Part shown: positions 38,055 through 46,595 of the stretch, one piece after another | How positions within the stretch are numbered: the stretch's first letter is position 1 | Layout of the letters: the number at the start of each line of letters is the position of its first letter | Assembly: GCA_013152715.1 (NCBI GenBank) | Contig: JAADFU010000144.1 | Location: 1 to 51,467 of the forward strand | DNA length: 51,467 nucleotides | Direction of reading: 5' to 3' | From: Calditrichota bacterium | GTDB taxonomy: Bacteria; Zhuqueibacterota; Zhuqueibacteria; Thermofontimicrobiales; Thermofontimicrobiaceae | Notes under the pieces: model-generated | Told to the model about the DNA's origin: nothing | Seen by the model: only the letters and a program-made list of their open reading frames with translations | The model's database searches: none | Program-made: the position numbers and the translations under genes

Positions 38055-39083
38055 ATGAAGGCATTGTTTATGGAAAAAGTTATCGATCTTCGTCAGGACA
38101 AAGAGCCTCTGACTCTGAGAGATGTTCCCATTCCTGAACCTGCGGAAAAGGAAATTTTGATTAAAGTCTCCACCTGCGGCGTCTGCCACACAGAATTGGA
38201 CGAAATCGAGGGGAGGACTCCGCCACCGAATTATCCCATGATTCCAGGCCACCAGGTCGTGGGACGCGTGGTAAATTTTGGAAAAAATGCCGCACGCTTC
38301 AAATCAGGCGACCGCGTTGGCGTGGCGTGGATTTTTTCGGCGTGCGGAGAGTGCGAATTTTGCCGCAGCGGACAGGAAAATTTATGTCCGGACTTTTTGG
38401 CGACGGGACGCGACGCCAATGGCGGATACGCGGAATACATGGTCGTTCCGGAAAAATTTGCCTACCCCATTCCGAAAATTTTCAGCGACGCCGAAGCGGC
38501 GCCTCTTTTGTGCGCCGGAGCAATCGGCTATCGGTCGATCAGATTAACCGGCTTAAAAGATGGCCAAAATTTAGGGCTCACGGGATTTGGCGCTTCAGCG
38601 CATCTCGTGCTGAAAATGGTTCGCTTCCAATTTCCGAATTCCAGAATTTATGTTTTTGCCCGTAGCGAAAAAGAGCGCAAATTTGCTCATGAATTAGGCG
38701 CTGTCTGGGCAGGGAATACGACTGACACCGCTCCGGAAAATTTGAATTGCATCATCGACACCACGCCGGTCTGGAAGCCGGTAGTGGAAGCGATGAAAAA
38801 TCTGAAACCCGGCGGGAGATTAGTCATCAATGCCATTCGCAAAGAAAATATCGACCAAAATTATTTATTGCAATTGGACTACCCCGAGCACCTGTGGATG
38901 GAGAAAGAAATCAAAAGCGTCGCCAATGTGACGCGGCAGGATGTTTCGGAATTTTTGGAGCTCGCGGCGAAAATTCCCATCAAACCTGAATTTCAAACCT
39001 ACCCGCTGGAACGAGCAAATCAGGCATTAGTTGAATTGAAAGAACGCAAGATACGCGGCGCCAAAGTATTGGTCGTGCAATAG
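38055..39083 (+). CDS. Zinc-dependent alcohol dehydrogenase (MDR superfamily)
   Basis: NAD(P)-dependent oxidoreductase of 342 residues. Catalytic-zinc Cys C41 lies in TCGVCHTELDEIEG; PGHQVVGRV has Gln where most members have Glu. The structural zinc loop is CGECEFCRSGQENLC (C97, C100, C103, C111). The cofactor region LGLTGFGASAHLVLK replaces the usual GxGGxG. The ATG at 38055 follows AGAGGTG; an upstream in-frame ATG at 38031 is less likely. Substrate unknown. Confidence 0.9.
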   Translation: MKALFMEKVIDLRQDKEPLTLRDVPIPEPAEKEILIKVSTCGVCHTELDEIEGRTPPPNYPMIPGHQVVGRVVNFGKNAARFKSGDRVGVAWIFSACGECEFCRSGQENLCPDFLATGRDANGGYAEYMVVPEKFAYPIPKIFSDAEAAPLLCAGAIGYRSIRLTGLKDGQNLGLTGFGASAHLVLKMVRFQFPNSRIYVFARSEKERKFAHELGAVWAGNTTDTAPENLNCIIDTTPVWKPVVEAMKNLKPGGRLVINAIRKENIDQNYLLQLDYPEHLWMEKEIKSVANVTRQDVSEFLELAAKIPIKPEFQTYPLERANQALVELKERKIRGAKVLVVQ

Positions 39084-39136
39084 CGGGCAAACGGATAAAT
39101 TTGTTTTCATAAATACGCTTTTTTGAAAAAAATTAC

Positions 39137-39165
39137 TTGACTATTTTCCTTTTTTTTATTAAAAT
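39137..39165 (+). promoter_or_regulatory. Sigma70-type promoter of ssb
   Basis: TTGACT and TAAAAT separated by 17 bp, about 45 bp upstream of the ssb start. Confidence 0.7.
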
Positions 39166-39209
39166 TCAACGAATTAAATAAATCATAAAATTAGAAAGAG
39201 GAGGGTCGA

Positions 39210-39668
39210 ATGGCTATCGGTAGTGGAACAGTCAATAAAGTAATTCTTTTGGGACGACTGGGCAAGGATCCGGAAATTCGATATACTCCATCCGGGGCTG
39301 CGGTGGCAGATTTCTCGCTGGCAACAAATCGCGTATGGCGCAATCAGGAAAATGAACAAGTCAAAGAAACAGATTGGCACAATGTTGTGGTGTGGCGTAA
39401 GTGGGCGGAATTTGCTCAGAAATATTTAAAAAAGGGCTCGTTGGTTTACGTCGAAGGCCGTCTCCAAACGCGCAAATGGACCGACCAAAATGAGGTCACA
39501 CATTATAAGACAGAAATAATCGCCGAAATAGTGCAGATGGTAGGGCCAAAATCAGCAGTAGGCGACATACAGCAAGCGCAGCCGGCGGCTCAGGAAACAA
39601 GCGCTGCTCCGCCGCCGGAAGCCGATGTCGCTCCCGAGGAACCGGTAGATGATGATTTGCCATTTTAA
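39210..39668 (+). CDS. ssb: Single-stranded DNA-binding protein Ssb
   Basis: Coats ssDNA in replication and repair. The OB fold starts GSGTVNKVILLGRLGKDPEI and includes VADFSLATNRVW, EQVKETDWHNVVVW and SLVYVEGRLQTRKW. After a Pro/Ala linker it ends in DDDLPF, the tip that recruits partner proteins. The length is 152 residues. AGAGGAGG is the RBS. Confidence 0.97.
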   Translation: MAIGSGTVNKVILLGRLGKDPEIRYTPSGAAVADFSLATNRVWRNQENEQVKETDWHNVVVWRKWAEFAQKYLKKGSLVYVEGRLQTRKWTDQNEVTHYKTEIIAEIVQMVGPKSAVGDIQQAQPAAQETSAAPPPEADVAPEEPVDDDLPF

Positions 39669-39693
39669 TTTTAGCGTTTTTATCACGCCTATC

Positions 39694-39729
39694 AAAAAAA
39701 ATCCGAGAAAACTATTCTCGGATTTTTTT
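39694..39729 (+). terminator. Rho-independent terminator of ssb
   Basis: AAAAATCCGAGAA and TTCTCGGATTTTTTT form a 13-bp stem with a 5-nt loop, ending in a T-run, 27 bp after the ssb stop. Confidence 0.9.
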
Positions 39730-39795
39730 ATCAAAATTGTTGCCTTTAAAAAAAAAATTCCTATATTTAAAGGGTAGCGAGACAAGAAGGATTTT

Positions 39796-40185
39796 ATGGA
39801 CATCGAGAAACTAATTCAGGAAACTTTAAAATTACGAGAGAAAGCTCACGCTACTTACTCCAATTTCCGCGTGGGTGCAATTTTAGTAACTGAAAATAAC
39901 GCCAAATATGAAGGCGTCAACATTGAAATCAGCTCGTTTGGGCTGACGATATGCGCGGAAAGACTGGCTGTTTTCAAAGCCCGCGCCGATGGCGTTGAAA
40001 AATTCAAAGCGATTTTCATTGCTTCGGATTCGGAAAAGATAACTTCTCCCTGCGGCGCGTGCCGTCAGGTTTTGTGGGAACTTGCCGGCGACATTGAAGT
40101 TTTTATGATCAACCGCAACGGAGAACACAAAACAATGAAAATGAGCCAACTATTGCCAGTTGGATTTGATCGTTCGTTTCTTTGA
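39796..40185 (+). CDS. cdd: Cytidine deaminase
   Basis: Converts cytidine and deoxycytidine to uridine forms. The fold shows KAHATYSNFRVGAIL, catalytic TICAERLAVFKA (C53, E55) and SPCGACRQVLWEL (C86, C89), the three zinc Cys and catalytic Glu of the homotetrameric type. The 129 residues are usual. A promoter-like TTGCCT and TATATT with 16-bp spacing occurs at 39740-39767. It opens the nucleoside salvage run. Confidence 0.95.
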   Translation: MDIEKLIQETLKLREKAHATYSNFRVGAILVTENNAKYEGVNIEISSFGLTICAERLAVFKARADGVEKFKAIFIASDSEKITSPCGACRQVLWELAGDIEVFMINRNGEHKTMKMSQLLPVGFDRSFL

Positions 40186-40495
40186 TTTTTTGTAACCATT
40201 CAGCCACAAAGGCTTGAAGACTCCAGGTTTAAATTAGTAACAAATTAACACAAAACGACATTCCAAATGTTAGAAATACTTTTACGTCAGACTTTTTAAA
40301 ATAATATGATTCTCGGATTCAACAATCGCAACGTATTTGTTTTGGACAAATTGACTGATTGCAACCTCTGAATGAACCTGAGCGCTTGTTCAAAACACAT
40401 TTTTATTCAAAGCGGTTCCCAAAAAATTATTTTTTTACTAAATAATTAAACCTTGGAGCCTTGGCGGCTTCGAGGCTGAATAGTTACGATTTTTT
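40184..40495. mobile_element. MITE-like element with terminal inverted repeats and 8-bp target duplications
   Basis: GATTTTTT at 40184-40191 and 40488-40495 directly flank a 296-bp block (40192-40487). The block begins GTAACCATTCAGCC and ends with the inverted GGCTGAATAGTTAC. The inverted repeats continue inwards imperfectly for about 45 bp, including CTCCAGGTTTAA and TTAAACCTTGGAG. No open frame of gene length lies inside. Terminal inverted repeats plus target duplications are the hallmark of a non-autonomous transposable element. The element lies between cdd and udk. The first repeat begins at the last codon of cdd (TTTGA), so the cdd stop may sit on the target. Confidence 0.75.
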
Positions 40496-40505
40496 AGGAT
40501 AATTT

Positions 40506-41135
40506 ATGAAATCAATAATATTGATTGGCATCGCCGGGGGGTCGGGATCAGGAAAGACGCTTGTTTCCAAACGGATTTATGACGAAATCGGATCGGACAA
40601 AGTCACAATTATCCAACAAGATTCTTACTACAAAGACCTGGGTCATCTCGACTTTGACGAACGAAAAAAGCAGAACTTTGACCATCCCGATGCATTCGAC
40701 AACAAATTACTATTCGATCACCTGATCGAATTGCTGTCCGGACATGAAGTTGAAGTGCCGCTATACGACTTCAAAAACCACACGCGACGAAAAAAAATGC
40801 AAAAAGTCAGCGACAATGTGGTTATTGTTCTCGAGGGAATTCTCATTCTCCATTACCCTGAAATTAGAAATATTATGGACATCAAGGTTTACGTGGATAC
40901 TGCGGACGACATTCGCTTGATTCGCCGCATCCGCCGCGACGTGCAGGAACGGGGCCGCAGTCTGGATTCCATTCTCGAACAGTACGAAAAAAGCGTCCGG
41001 CCCATGCATCTTCAATTTGTCGAGCCGACGAAGCGATATGCCGACATCATTCTTCCGGAAGGCGGTTACAATGTCGTTGCCATTGATTTGTTAAAAACAA
41101 AAATCCGCGCATTGCTTCGGGAAAGAGGCCATTGA
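40506..41135 (+). CDS. udk: Uridine kinase
   Basis: Phosphorylates uridine and cytidine with ATP or GTP. P-loop GIAGGSGSGKTLVSKR (8-23), QQDSYYKDLGHLDFDERKK, FDHPDAFDN and YDFKNHTRRKK are diagnostic. The chain has 209 residues. The RBS is weak; a MITE-like element lies just upstream and may have replaced its promoter region. Confidence 0.96.
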   Translation: MKSIILIGIAGGSGSGKTLVSKRIYDEIGSDKVTIIQQDSYYKDLGHLDFDERKKQNFDHPDAFDNKLLFDHLIELLSGHEVEVPLYDFKNHTRRKKMQKVSDNVVIVLEGILILHYPEIRNIMDIKVYVDTADDIRLIRRIRRDVQERGRSLDSILEQYEKSVRPMHLQFVEPTKRYADIILPEGGYNVVAIDLLKTKIRALLRERGH

Positions 41136-41174
41136 AATAATTCAAAACATAACCATAAAACACACGAGGTTTAC

Positions 41175-41723
41175 ATGCTTGAAGTGATCACCGGCGCTAT
41201 GGAGGCAGGAAAGACCTGGCTTTTGTACAAACGAATCAGCGATGCGAAACTCATGGGGAAAAAAGTTCAGGTTTTCGCGTTTCCGGTTCACGAGGGACAC
41301 GTTGTTTCACGAGTGGGATTCAAATCGAAGGCGATTACGGTGCCCACGGTCGCAGAAATTGAATCGGCGTTGGAACCTGACGTGGGAACCGTCGCTATCG
41401 ACGACGCTCAACTTTTTGAAGCGCAAGACCTGATCAATTTTTGTAACCGAAACCGAAAAAAAATTGAGATTATTATTGCTGGGCTTCAGCTTAATTCTTT
41501 TGGCGAAAATTTTGGAGCCATGGTAGAACTCATGGGACGCGCGGAAAATGTCACTGTTTTGCTCGGCGTGTGCGCAAAATGCAAAAAACAAACGGCGATC
41601 ATTTCGCAGCGTTTTCGCGACAAAGAGCATACCGTTCCCATTACAAAAGATGATCCGAAAATTGAACTGCGCAAAGAGTTTTATGCGCCGGTGTGCTGGG
41701 AATGCTATCAACCGCCGGTTTAA
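41175..41723 (+). CDS. Divergent thymidine kinase-like protein (TK1 fold)
   Basis: A 182-residue protein of type II thymidine kinase architecture. P-loop GAMEAGKT (7-14) replaces the usual GPMFSGKT. IDDAQLF (75-81) replaces IDEAQFF: the catalytic Glu position is Asp (D77). AGLQLNSFGENFG (102-114), ELMGRAENVTVLLGVCAKC (C133, C136) and a second zinc Cys pair C174/C177 (VCWEC) follow. The fold and zinc site fit TK1, but the changes make substrate and activity uncertain. It lies between udk and the nucleoside transporter. Confidence 0.75.
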   Translation: MLEVITGAMEAGKTWLLYKRISDAKLMGKKVQVFAFPVHEGHVVSRVGFKSKAITVPTVAEIESALEPDVGTVAIDDAQLFEAQDLINFCNRNRKKIEIIIAGLQLNSFGENFGAMVELMGRAENVTVLLGVCAKCKKQTAIISQRFRDKEHTVPITKDDPKIELRKEFYAPVCWECYQPPV

Positions 41724-41776
41724 TCCGACAAAAAAAATGAAATCGAACCGATTTTTAAAATAAGGAGAAACATGAC

Positions 41777-43093
41777 GTGCTACAAAGATTAATTGGCATC
41801 ATCGGCATTTTCGTCCTTTTAGGTATTGCCTGGCTGCTTTCGAACAACCGCAGAAAAATTGATTACCGCGTCGTGGCTTGGGGCATTGCCTTGCAAATTC
41901 TTTTCGCTGTTATCATTTTGAAAACAGGCCCCGGGCAAGCGCTTTTTTTCTACGCGCGGGCATTCATCACCAAATTGCTCAGCTTCACCGACGCCGGCGC
42001 TTCATTTCTATTTGGCAATCTGTATCTGGGCGACCCGGGAATCGCAGAAAGCATGGGGCAGGGAGGCCCTTATCAGCTCTGGGATCCGGCCACTCAGCAT
42101 TTCGTAAATATTGGTATCATCTTTGCTTTTCACATTTTGCCCACGATCATCTTTTTTGCCTCGTTCATGGCAATCATGTATCACTGGGGCATCATGCAAA
42201 AAATTGTCGAATTTTTCGCCTGGATTATGCGAATCACCATGGGCACCAGCGGCTCGGAATCCCTTTCTGCCGCCGGGAATATTTTTGTCGGACAAACCGA
42301 GGCGCCGCTGCTCATCAAGCCTTACATTTCATCGATGACAAAGTCCGAGCTAATGGCGATTATGACGGGAGGTTTCGCCACAATTGCCGGGGGCGTGATG
42401 GCGGCCTATGTCCGGTTCGGCGTTGACGCGGGACATTTGATGGCCGCCAGTGTTATGTCAGCTCCGGCGGCACTGGTAATGGCAAAAATTGTATTCCCTG
42501 AAGTCGATGAGTCCAAAACAAGGGGCGGCGTCAAACTCAAAGTGGAAAAGACAACGTCCAACGTCATCGACGCGGCAGCCAGCGGAGCCGCAGACGGACT
42601 GAAGCTTGCCGTGAATGTCGGAGCCATGTTGCTGGCATTCATCGCGTTAATCGCCATGCTCAATTTTTTCCTTGGCAAGATTGATGACATCGTGAATCTT
42701 GCCACTTTTCACCATACACATTTTGCCTGGGATTTGAGCCTGAAGAAAATTTTCGGCGTCATTTTTTCGCCCTTGGCGTTCGTCATGGGAGTAGATTTCA
42801 AAGACATCGGCGAATTTGGCAATCTCCTGGGAACGAAAATTTCTATCAACGAATTAGTCGCTTACGTGGACTTGGCCCAACTCAAGGGCGTAATTTCTGA
42901 TCGCTCCTACACCATCGCCACTTACGCTTTGTGCGGTTTTGCGAATTTCAGCTCCATTGCCATTCAGATCGGAGGTATCAGCAGCATCGCACCTGAAAGG
43001 CGCCACGAACTTGCAAAGCTTGGCTTGAAAGCCATGTTTGCAGGAGCTCTGGCATCATGGCTGACAGCGACAATTGCCGGTATTTTGATATAA
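41777..43093 (+). CDS. Concentrative nucleoside transporter (CNT/NupC family)
   Basis: Sodium- or proton-coupled nucleoside uptake at the inner membrane, 438 residues. Seen are multiple helices and the motifs GTSGSESLSAAGNIFVGQTE and APLLIKPYISSMTKSELMA, and YALCGFANFSSIAIQIGG, all CNT signatures. Start: GTG at 41777, 9 nt after AAGGAG. A closer ATG at 41772 would open only a six-codon frame (MTCYKD) overlapping it. Confidence 0.95.
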   Translation: MLQRLIGIIGIFVLLGIAWLLSNNRRKIDYRVVAWGIALQILFAVIILKTGPGQALFFYARAFITKLLSFTDAGASFLFGNLYLGDPGIAESMGQGGPYQLWDPATQHFVNIGIIFAFHILPTIIFFASFMAIMYHWGIMQKIVEFFAWIMRITMGTSGSESLSAAGNIFVGQTEAPLLIKPYISSMTKSELMAIMTGGFATIAGGVMAAYVRFGVDAGHLMAASVMSAPAALVMAKIVFPEVDESKTRGGVKLKVEKTTSNVIDAAASGAADGLKLAVNVGAMLLAFIALIAMLNFFLGKIDDIVNLATFHHTHFAWDLSLKKIFGVIFSPLAFVMGVDFKDIGEFGNLLGTKISINELVAYVDLAQLKGVISDRSYTIATYALCGFANFSSIAIQIGGISSIAPERRHELAKLGLKAMFAGALASWLTATIAGILI

Positions 43094-43267
43094 AAAATGG
43101 CACGCGGATTTCCGCGGATTACACAAAAAAGATTTAAGAAAATATGCCGGAACCACTCGAGCGGGCTGAGGGATGTTCCTTGTTTAATCAATTTTATTCA
43201 TTGGAACTTGTCAGAAATTTAAAAAATTATTTTTGAAATTTCAAGTTTGCCGGCTAAAAGGTGTCAA

Positions 43268-44095
43268 ATGGATGAAAAACAACAATTAGCAAAATCGCTT
43301 CAATTTATAAAAGACAAAATTGACATTCAGCCAGAATTAGCCATCATTCTGGGTTCCGGACTTGGCTCGCTGGCGGACACACTGGAAAACAGCACCGTCA
43401 TTCCCACGGCGGAAATCCCGCACTATCCGATCTCTACGGTTCCGGACCACGCGGGAATCTGGGTTCTCGGATTTGTCAAAGATGTGCCCATTTTGGCACT
43501 CAAGGGCAGAGTGCACACTTACGAAGGTTACTCGGCGCGCAAAGTGACTTATTCCATTCGGCTCATGGCAAAACTCGGTATCGAAAAACTCATTGTGACA
43601 AATGCTGCCGGCGGCGCAAATCCCAATTTTTCTCCGGGCGACCTGATGGTCATTACCGATCACATCAACCTCTTATTCGACAATCCGCTCCTCGGAGACA
43701 ATCAGGTTCCCGCGGAGCAGCGATTTGTTGACATGTCCGATGCTTACGACAAAACTTTCATCAAAAACACGCTCGCCTTGGGAAGCTCTCTCGGCATTCA
43801 ACTGCAATCAGGAGTTTTGCTCACGTCCAAAGGGCCATCTTACGAAACAGCGGCAGAGGTTCGCATGGCAAAAGCTATCGGCGCCGATGCTTTGACCATG
43901 TCAACAGTGCCGGAGGTCATTGCTGCGCGGCAGCAAAATATCAGAACGCTGGGAATTTCTTGCATCACAAATTTAGCCACGGGAATTTCTCAGAAAAAAT
44001 TGGATCACGAAGAAGTGCAGGAAACAGCCAATCGTATTAAAGATACATTTATTCGTTTAGTCAAAGAAATCATTGTCCACATGCCCGAGTGGTAA
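43268..44095 (+). CDS. punA: Purine nucleoside phosphorylase, trimeric type (PunA-like)
   Basis: Splits inosine/guanosine with phosphate into base and ribose-1-phosphate. ELAIILGSGLGSLADTL, LKGRVHTYEGYSARKVTYS, VTNAAGGANPNFSPGDLMVI and KGPSYETAAEVRMAKAIGAD are the trimeric PNP signature. 275 residues. Start: ATG at 43268 after AAAAGGTG; an upstream start at 43247 is less likely. Confidence 0.95.
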   Translation: MDEKQQLAKSLQFIKDKIDIQPELAIILGSGLGSLADTLENSTVIPTAEIPHYPISTVPDHAGIWVLGFVKDVPILALKGRVHTYEGYSARKVTYSIRLMAKLGIEKLIVTNAAGGANPNFSPGDLMVITDHINLLFDNPLLGDNQVPAEQRFVDMSDAYDKTFIKNTLALGSSLGIQLQSGVLLTSKGPSYETAAEVRMAKAIGADALTMSTVPEVIAARQQNIRTLGISCITNLATGISQKKLDHEEVQETANRIKDTFIRLVKEIIVHMPEW

Positions 44096-44163
44096 CTCAT
44101 CGAATACTTCTTTTTCACAGCAGCAAATTTGCATCACGTTTTTTTGCGAAAGGAATCCTCCTC

Positions 44164-45876
44164 ATGCAGCCCTTGAATGAAATTATCAAAGCTGCCCACG
44201 GCGAACATCCCGTCGATTTGGCGCTCAAAAATGTCAATTTGATCAATGTGCTTTCCGGAGAAATTTACACCACAGACATCGCCATCCACGATGAACTCGT
44301 TGTCGGAATAGGCAATCATTACGACGCAAAAGAAACTCTGGATTTAAAAGGACTTTTTGCAGCGCCCGGGTTTATCGACTCACACGTGCACATCGAAAGC
44401 TCGATGGTCGTCGTGCCGCAATTTGCCCGGGCAGTCGTTCCGCTGGGGACAACTTCTGTCATCGCTGACCCCCATGAAATCGCTAACGTGATGGGCTACG
44501 AGGGCATTCGTTTTATGATGGAGTACGCCAAATACAATCCGCTCAATGTTTTTTTCATGCTGCCGTCCTGTGTCCCGGCGACAAATTTGGAAACCGCTGG
44601 CTCTCAATTGCGCGCTTTTGACATTTTTCCCTTTCTTCAGGAAAAATGGGTGCTCGGCCTCGGCGAAGTGATGAATTTCCCCGGCGTTATTCACGGCGAT
44701 CCCGACGTGCTGGACAAAATAAAAATTTCCGCTGAAAAACGCATCGACGGACACGCGCCGGGCGTGACAGGCAAAGATTTGATGGCTTACATCGCCGCGG
44801 GTATTCTCTCAGACCATGAGTCAACCGAGCCCGAGGAAGCGATGGAAAAATTGCGCAACGGCATGTTCGTTATGATACGCGAGGGAACCGGCACCAAAAA
44901 TCTCAACGCGCTGCTTCCCATCATTACACCGGAAAACAGCCGGCGCTGTTTATTTTGCACTGACGACCGCCATCCGCGGGACATTTTGGAAGAGGGACAT
45001 ATTAATTTCATGATTAAAACCGCCATCAAATACGGCATCAATCCGGTTGACGCCATTCGCATGGCGACGCTCAATTCCGCTGAATATTTTGGCCTGCGCA
45101 AATTGGGCGCCATCAAGCCGGGAAATTTCGCAGACATCGTCATTTTAGACGATCTGAAAAATTTCAACGTCAAAATGGTGCTGAAAAACGGCAGAATCGT
45201 CGCACGCGACGGCGAGGCAATTTATGATCCGCTGACTCGGCCGGAAGTCAAGTTGCGCAGCTCCGTGAATATCAAATTTCTGGAAGGCAACGAATTTCAA
45301 ATTCCGGCCAAAGGGAAAAAATGCCGCGTGATCGAATTAGTCCGGGATCAAATTGTTACCCGAGAGTTCCTTACCGATGCGAAAATTACTGACGGCAACG
45401 TCGTTTCCGATCCGGAGCGCGATGTACTGCGACTTTTTGTGGTGGAGCGTCATCACGCGTCCGGAAATATCGGCAAGGGACTTGTTAAAGGTTTCGAATT
45501 AAAACAGGGTGCATTAGCCTCTTCCATTGGCCACGACTCGCACAACATCATTGCTGTCGGCGTCGACGACAAGGATATTCTTAAAGCAGTCACACAGGTC
45601 GACAAAATGGGCGGCGGATTAGCTGTCGCAGAAAAGGGTGAAATTCGGGCAGCGCTCGAACTGCCCATCGCCGGGCTGATGTCCAGCGAACCCATTGAGG
45701 TGGTAAATAAAAAAATGACCGCTCTGAACAATGCCGCTCGAAAATTAGGCAGCACGCTGAGCGATCCGTTCATGGCGCTGTCTTTTCTGGCGCTGCCTGT
45801 CATTCCCAAACTGAAACTCACTGATTTAGGATTGGTTGATGTGGAAAAATTCGATTTTGTGGATTTGTTTTTGTAA
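44164..45876 (+). CDS. ade: Adenine deaminase
   Basis: Deaminates adenine to hypoxanthine. Amidohydrolase superfamily metal sites appear in APGFIDSHVHIESSMV, GLGEVMNFPGV, RIDGHAPGV and SDHESTEPEEA; the C-terminal domain has ASSIGHDSHNIIAVGVDDKD. The 570-residue size matches adenine deaminases. Start: ATG at 44164 with AAAGGA upstream; the frame extends earlier over punA's end. With punA and a nucleoside transporter it completes purine salvage. Confidence 0.93.
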   Translation: MQPLNEIIKAAHGEHPVDLALKNVNLINVLSGEIYTTDIAIHDELVVGIGNHYDAKETLDLKGLFAAPGFIDSHVHIESSMVVVPQFARAVVPLGTTSVIADPHEIANVMGYEGIRFMMEYAKYNPLNVFFMLPSCVPATNLETAGSQLRAFDIFPFLQEKWVLGLGEVMNFPGVIHGDPDVLDKIKISAEKRIDGHAPGVTGKDLMAYIAAGILSDHESTEPEEAMEKLRNGMFVMIREGTGTKNLNALLPIITPENSRRCLFCTDDRHPRDILEEGHINFMIKTAIKYGINPVDAIRMATLNSAEYFGLRKLGAIKPGNFADIVILDDLKNFNVKMVLKNGRIVARDGEAIYDPLTRPEVKLRSSVNIKFLEGNEFQIPAKGKKCRVIELVRDQIVTREFLTDAKITDGNVVSDPERDVLRLFVVERHHASGNIGKGLVKGFELKQGALASSIGHDSHNIIAVGVDDKDILKAVTQVDKMGGGLAVAEKGEIRAALELPIAGLMSSEPIEVVNKKMTALNNAARKLGSTLSDPFMALSFLALPVIPKLKLTDLGLVDVEKFDFVDLFL

Positions 45877-45933
45877 GTTTCGAGTTTACATATTTGATTA
45901 AAAACTTTGCACCTTAAATTACAGGAGTCCACC

Positions 45934-46239
45934 ATGTTAGCCGAATTCAGCATCGCGCCTTTCGACAAAGGCGAAAGCCTCAGCGCTTACGTGGCGCAAA
46001 TCATCGACTTGATCGACAAAAGCGGTCTGGACTACCGTTTGGGCCCCATGGGCACGACCGTCGAAGGCGATATTGACGAAATGTTTGATTTAATCAAAAA
46101 ATGCCATTTGAAAATGCGCGAGATGTCGCGGCGCGTCATTACCCACATCGCCATCGACGACAGAAAAGGCGCAACTAATCGTCTCGAGGGAAAACCCAAA
46201 TCCATCGAGGAAAAATTAGGCAGAAAAGTAAAAAGATAG
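45934..46239 (+). CDS. MTH1187/YkoF-like thiamine-binding protein
   Basis: A 101-residue ferredoxin-like fold protein. LAEFSIAPFDKGESLSAYVA and YRLGPMGTTVEGDIDEMFDL match the MTH1187 (DUF77) family, whose members bind thiamine-like ligands. An ACAGGAG RBS precedes the ATG at 45934. It ends 6 bp before cutA. Confidence 0.85.
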   Translation: MLAEFSIAPFDKGESLSAYVAQIIDLIDKSGLDYRLGPMGTTVEGDIDEMFDLIKKCHLKMREMSRRVITHIAIDDRKGATNRLEGKPKSIEEKLGRKVKR

Positions 46240-46245
46240 AACATT

Positions 46246-46566
46246 ATGAGCCAGGAATTCGTCTTAATTTTAGTAACTGCCTCGAAAAAGTCAGAGGCGG
46301 AACAAATCGGGCAGGCTGTAGTTGAAAAAAAAATAGCAGCTTGCTGCAATATCGTGGAAAAAATTTCTTCTATTTTTCACTGGAAAGGGGAAATCTGCCG
46401 CGAAGAAGAATGCTTACTGCTGATTAAATCGACGCGCGAGAAACTGGACGACATCGTCGCCGAAGTGAAAAATTTGCACAGCTACGAGGTGCCGGAAATC
46501 ATCGCGCTGCCCATAATTGCCGGATCAGAGGGCTACCTGAACTGGGTGAAAAATGAAATCGGCTAA
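46246..46566 (+). CDS. cutA: Divalent cation tolerance protein CutA
   Basis: A 106-residue trimeric ferredoxin-like protein. LVTASKKSEAEQIGQAVV, KKIAACCNIVEKISSIFHW, EEECLLLIKSTREKLDD and HSYEVPEIIALPI are the CutA pattern. Its role in metal tolerance is disputed in the literature. Confidence 0.95.
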   Translation: MSQEFVLILVTASKKSEAEQIGQAVVEKKIAACCNIVEKISSIFHWKGEICREEECLLLIKSTREKLDDIVAEVKNLHSYEVPEIIALPIIAGSEGYLNWVKNEIG

Positions 46567-46595
46567 GCCCCAATTGATGCGATTGGAAAAATAAA

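Noticed and set aside
38055-39083. Alcohol dehydrogenase with a defective zinc site
   Set aside because: GHQ instead of GHE occurs in recognised members of the MDR family as I recall, and all structural-zinc Cys are present, so it is not called defective.
43094-43267. Possible terminator or small gene around CGCGGATTTCCGCGG
   Set aside because: The CGCGGA/TCCGCG palindrome is short with only a 2-3 nt loop and no T-run follows; no open frame with an RBS is seen.
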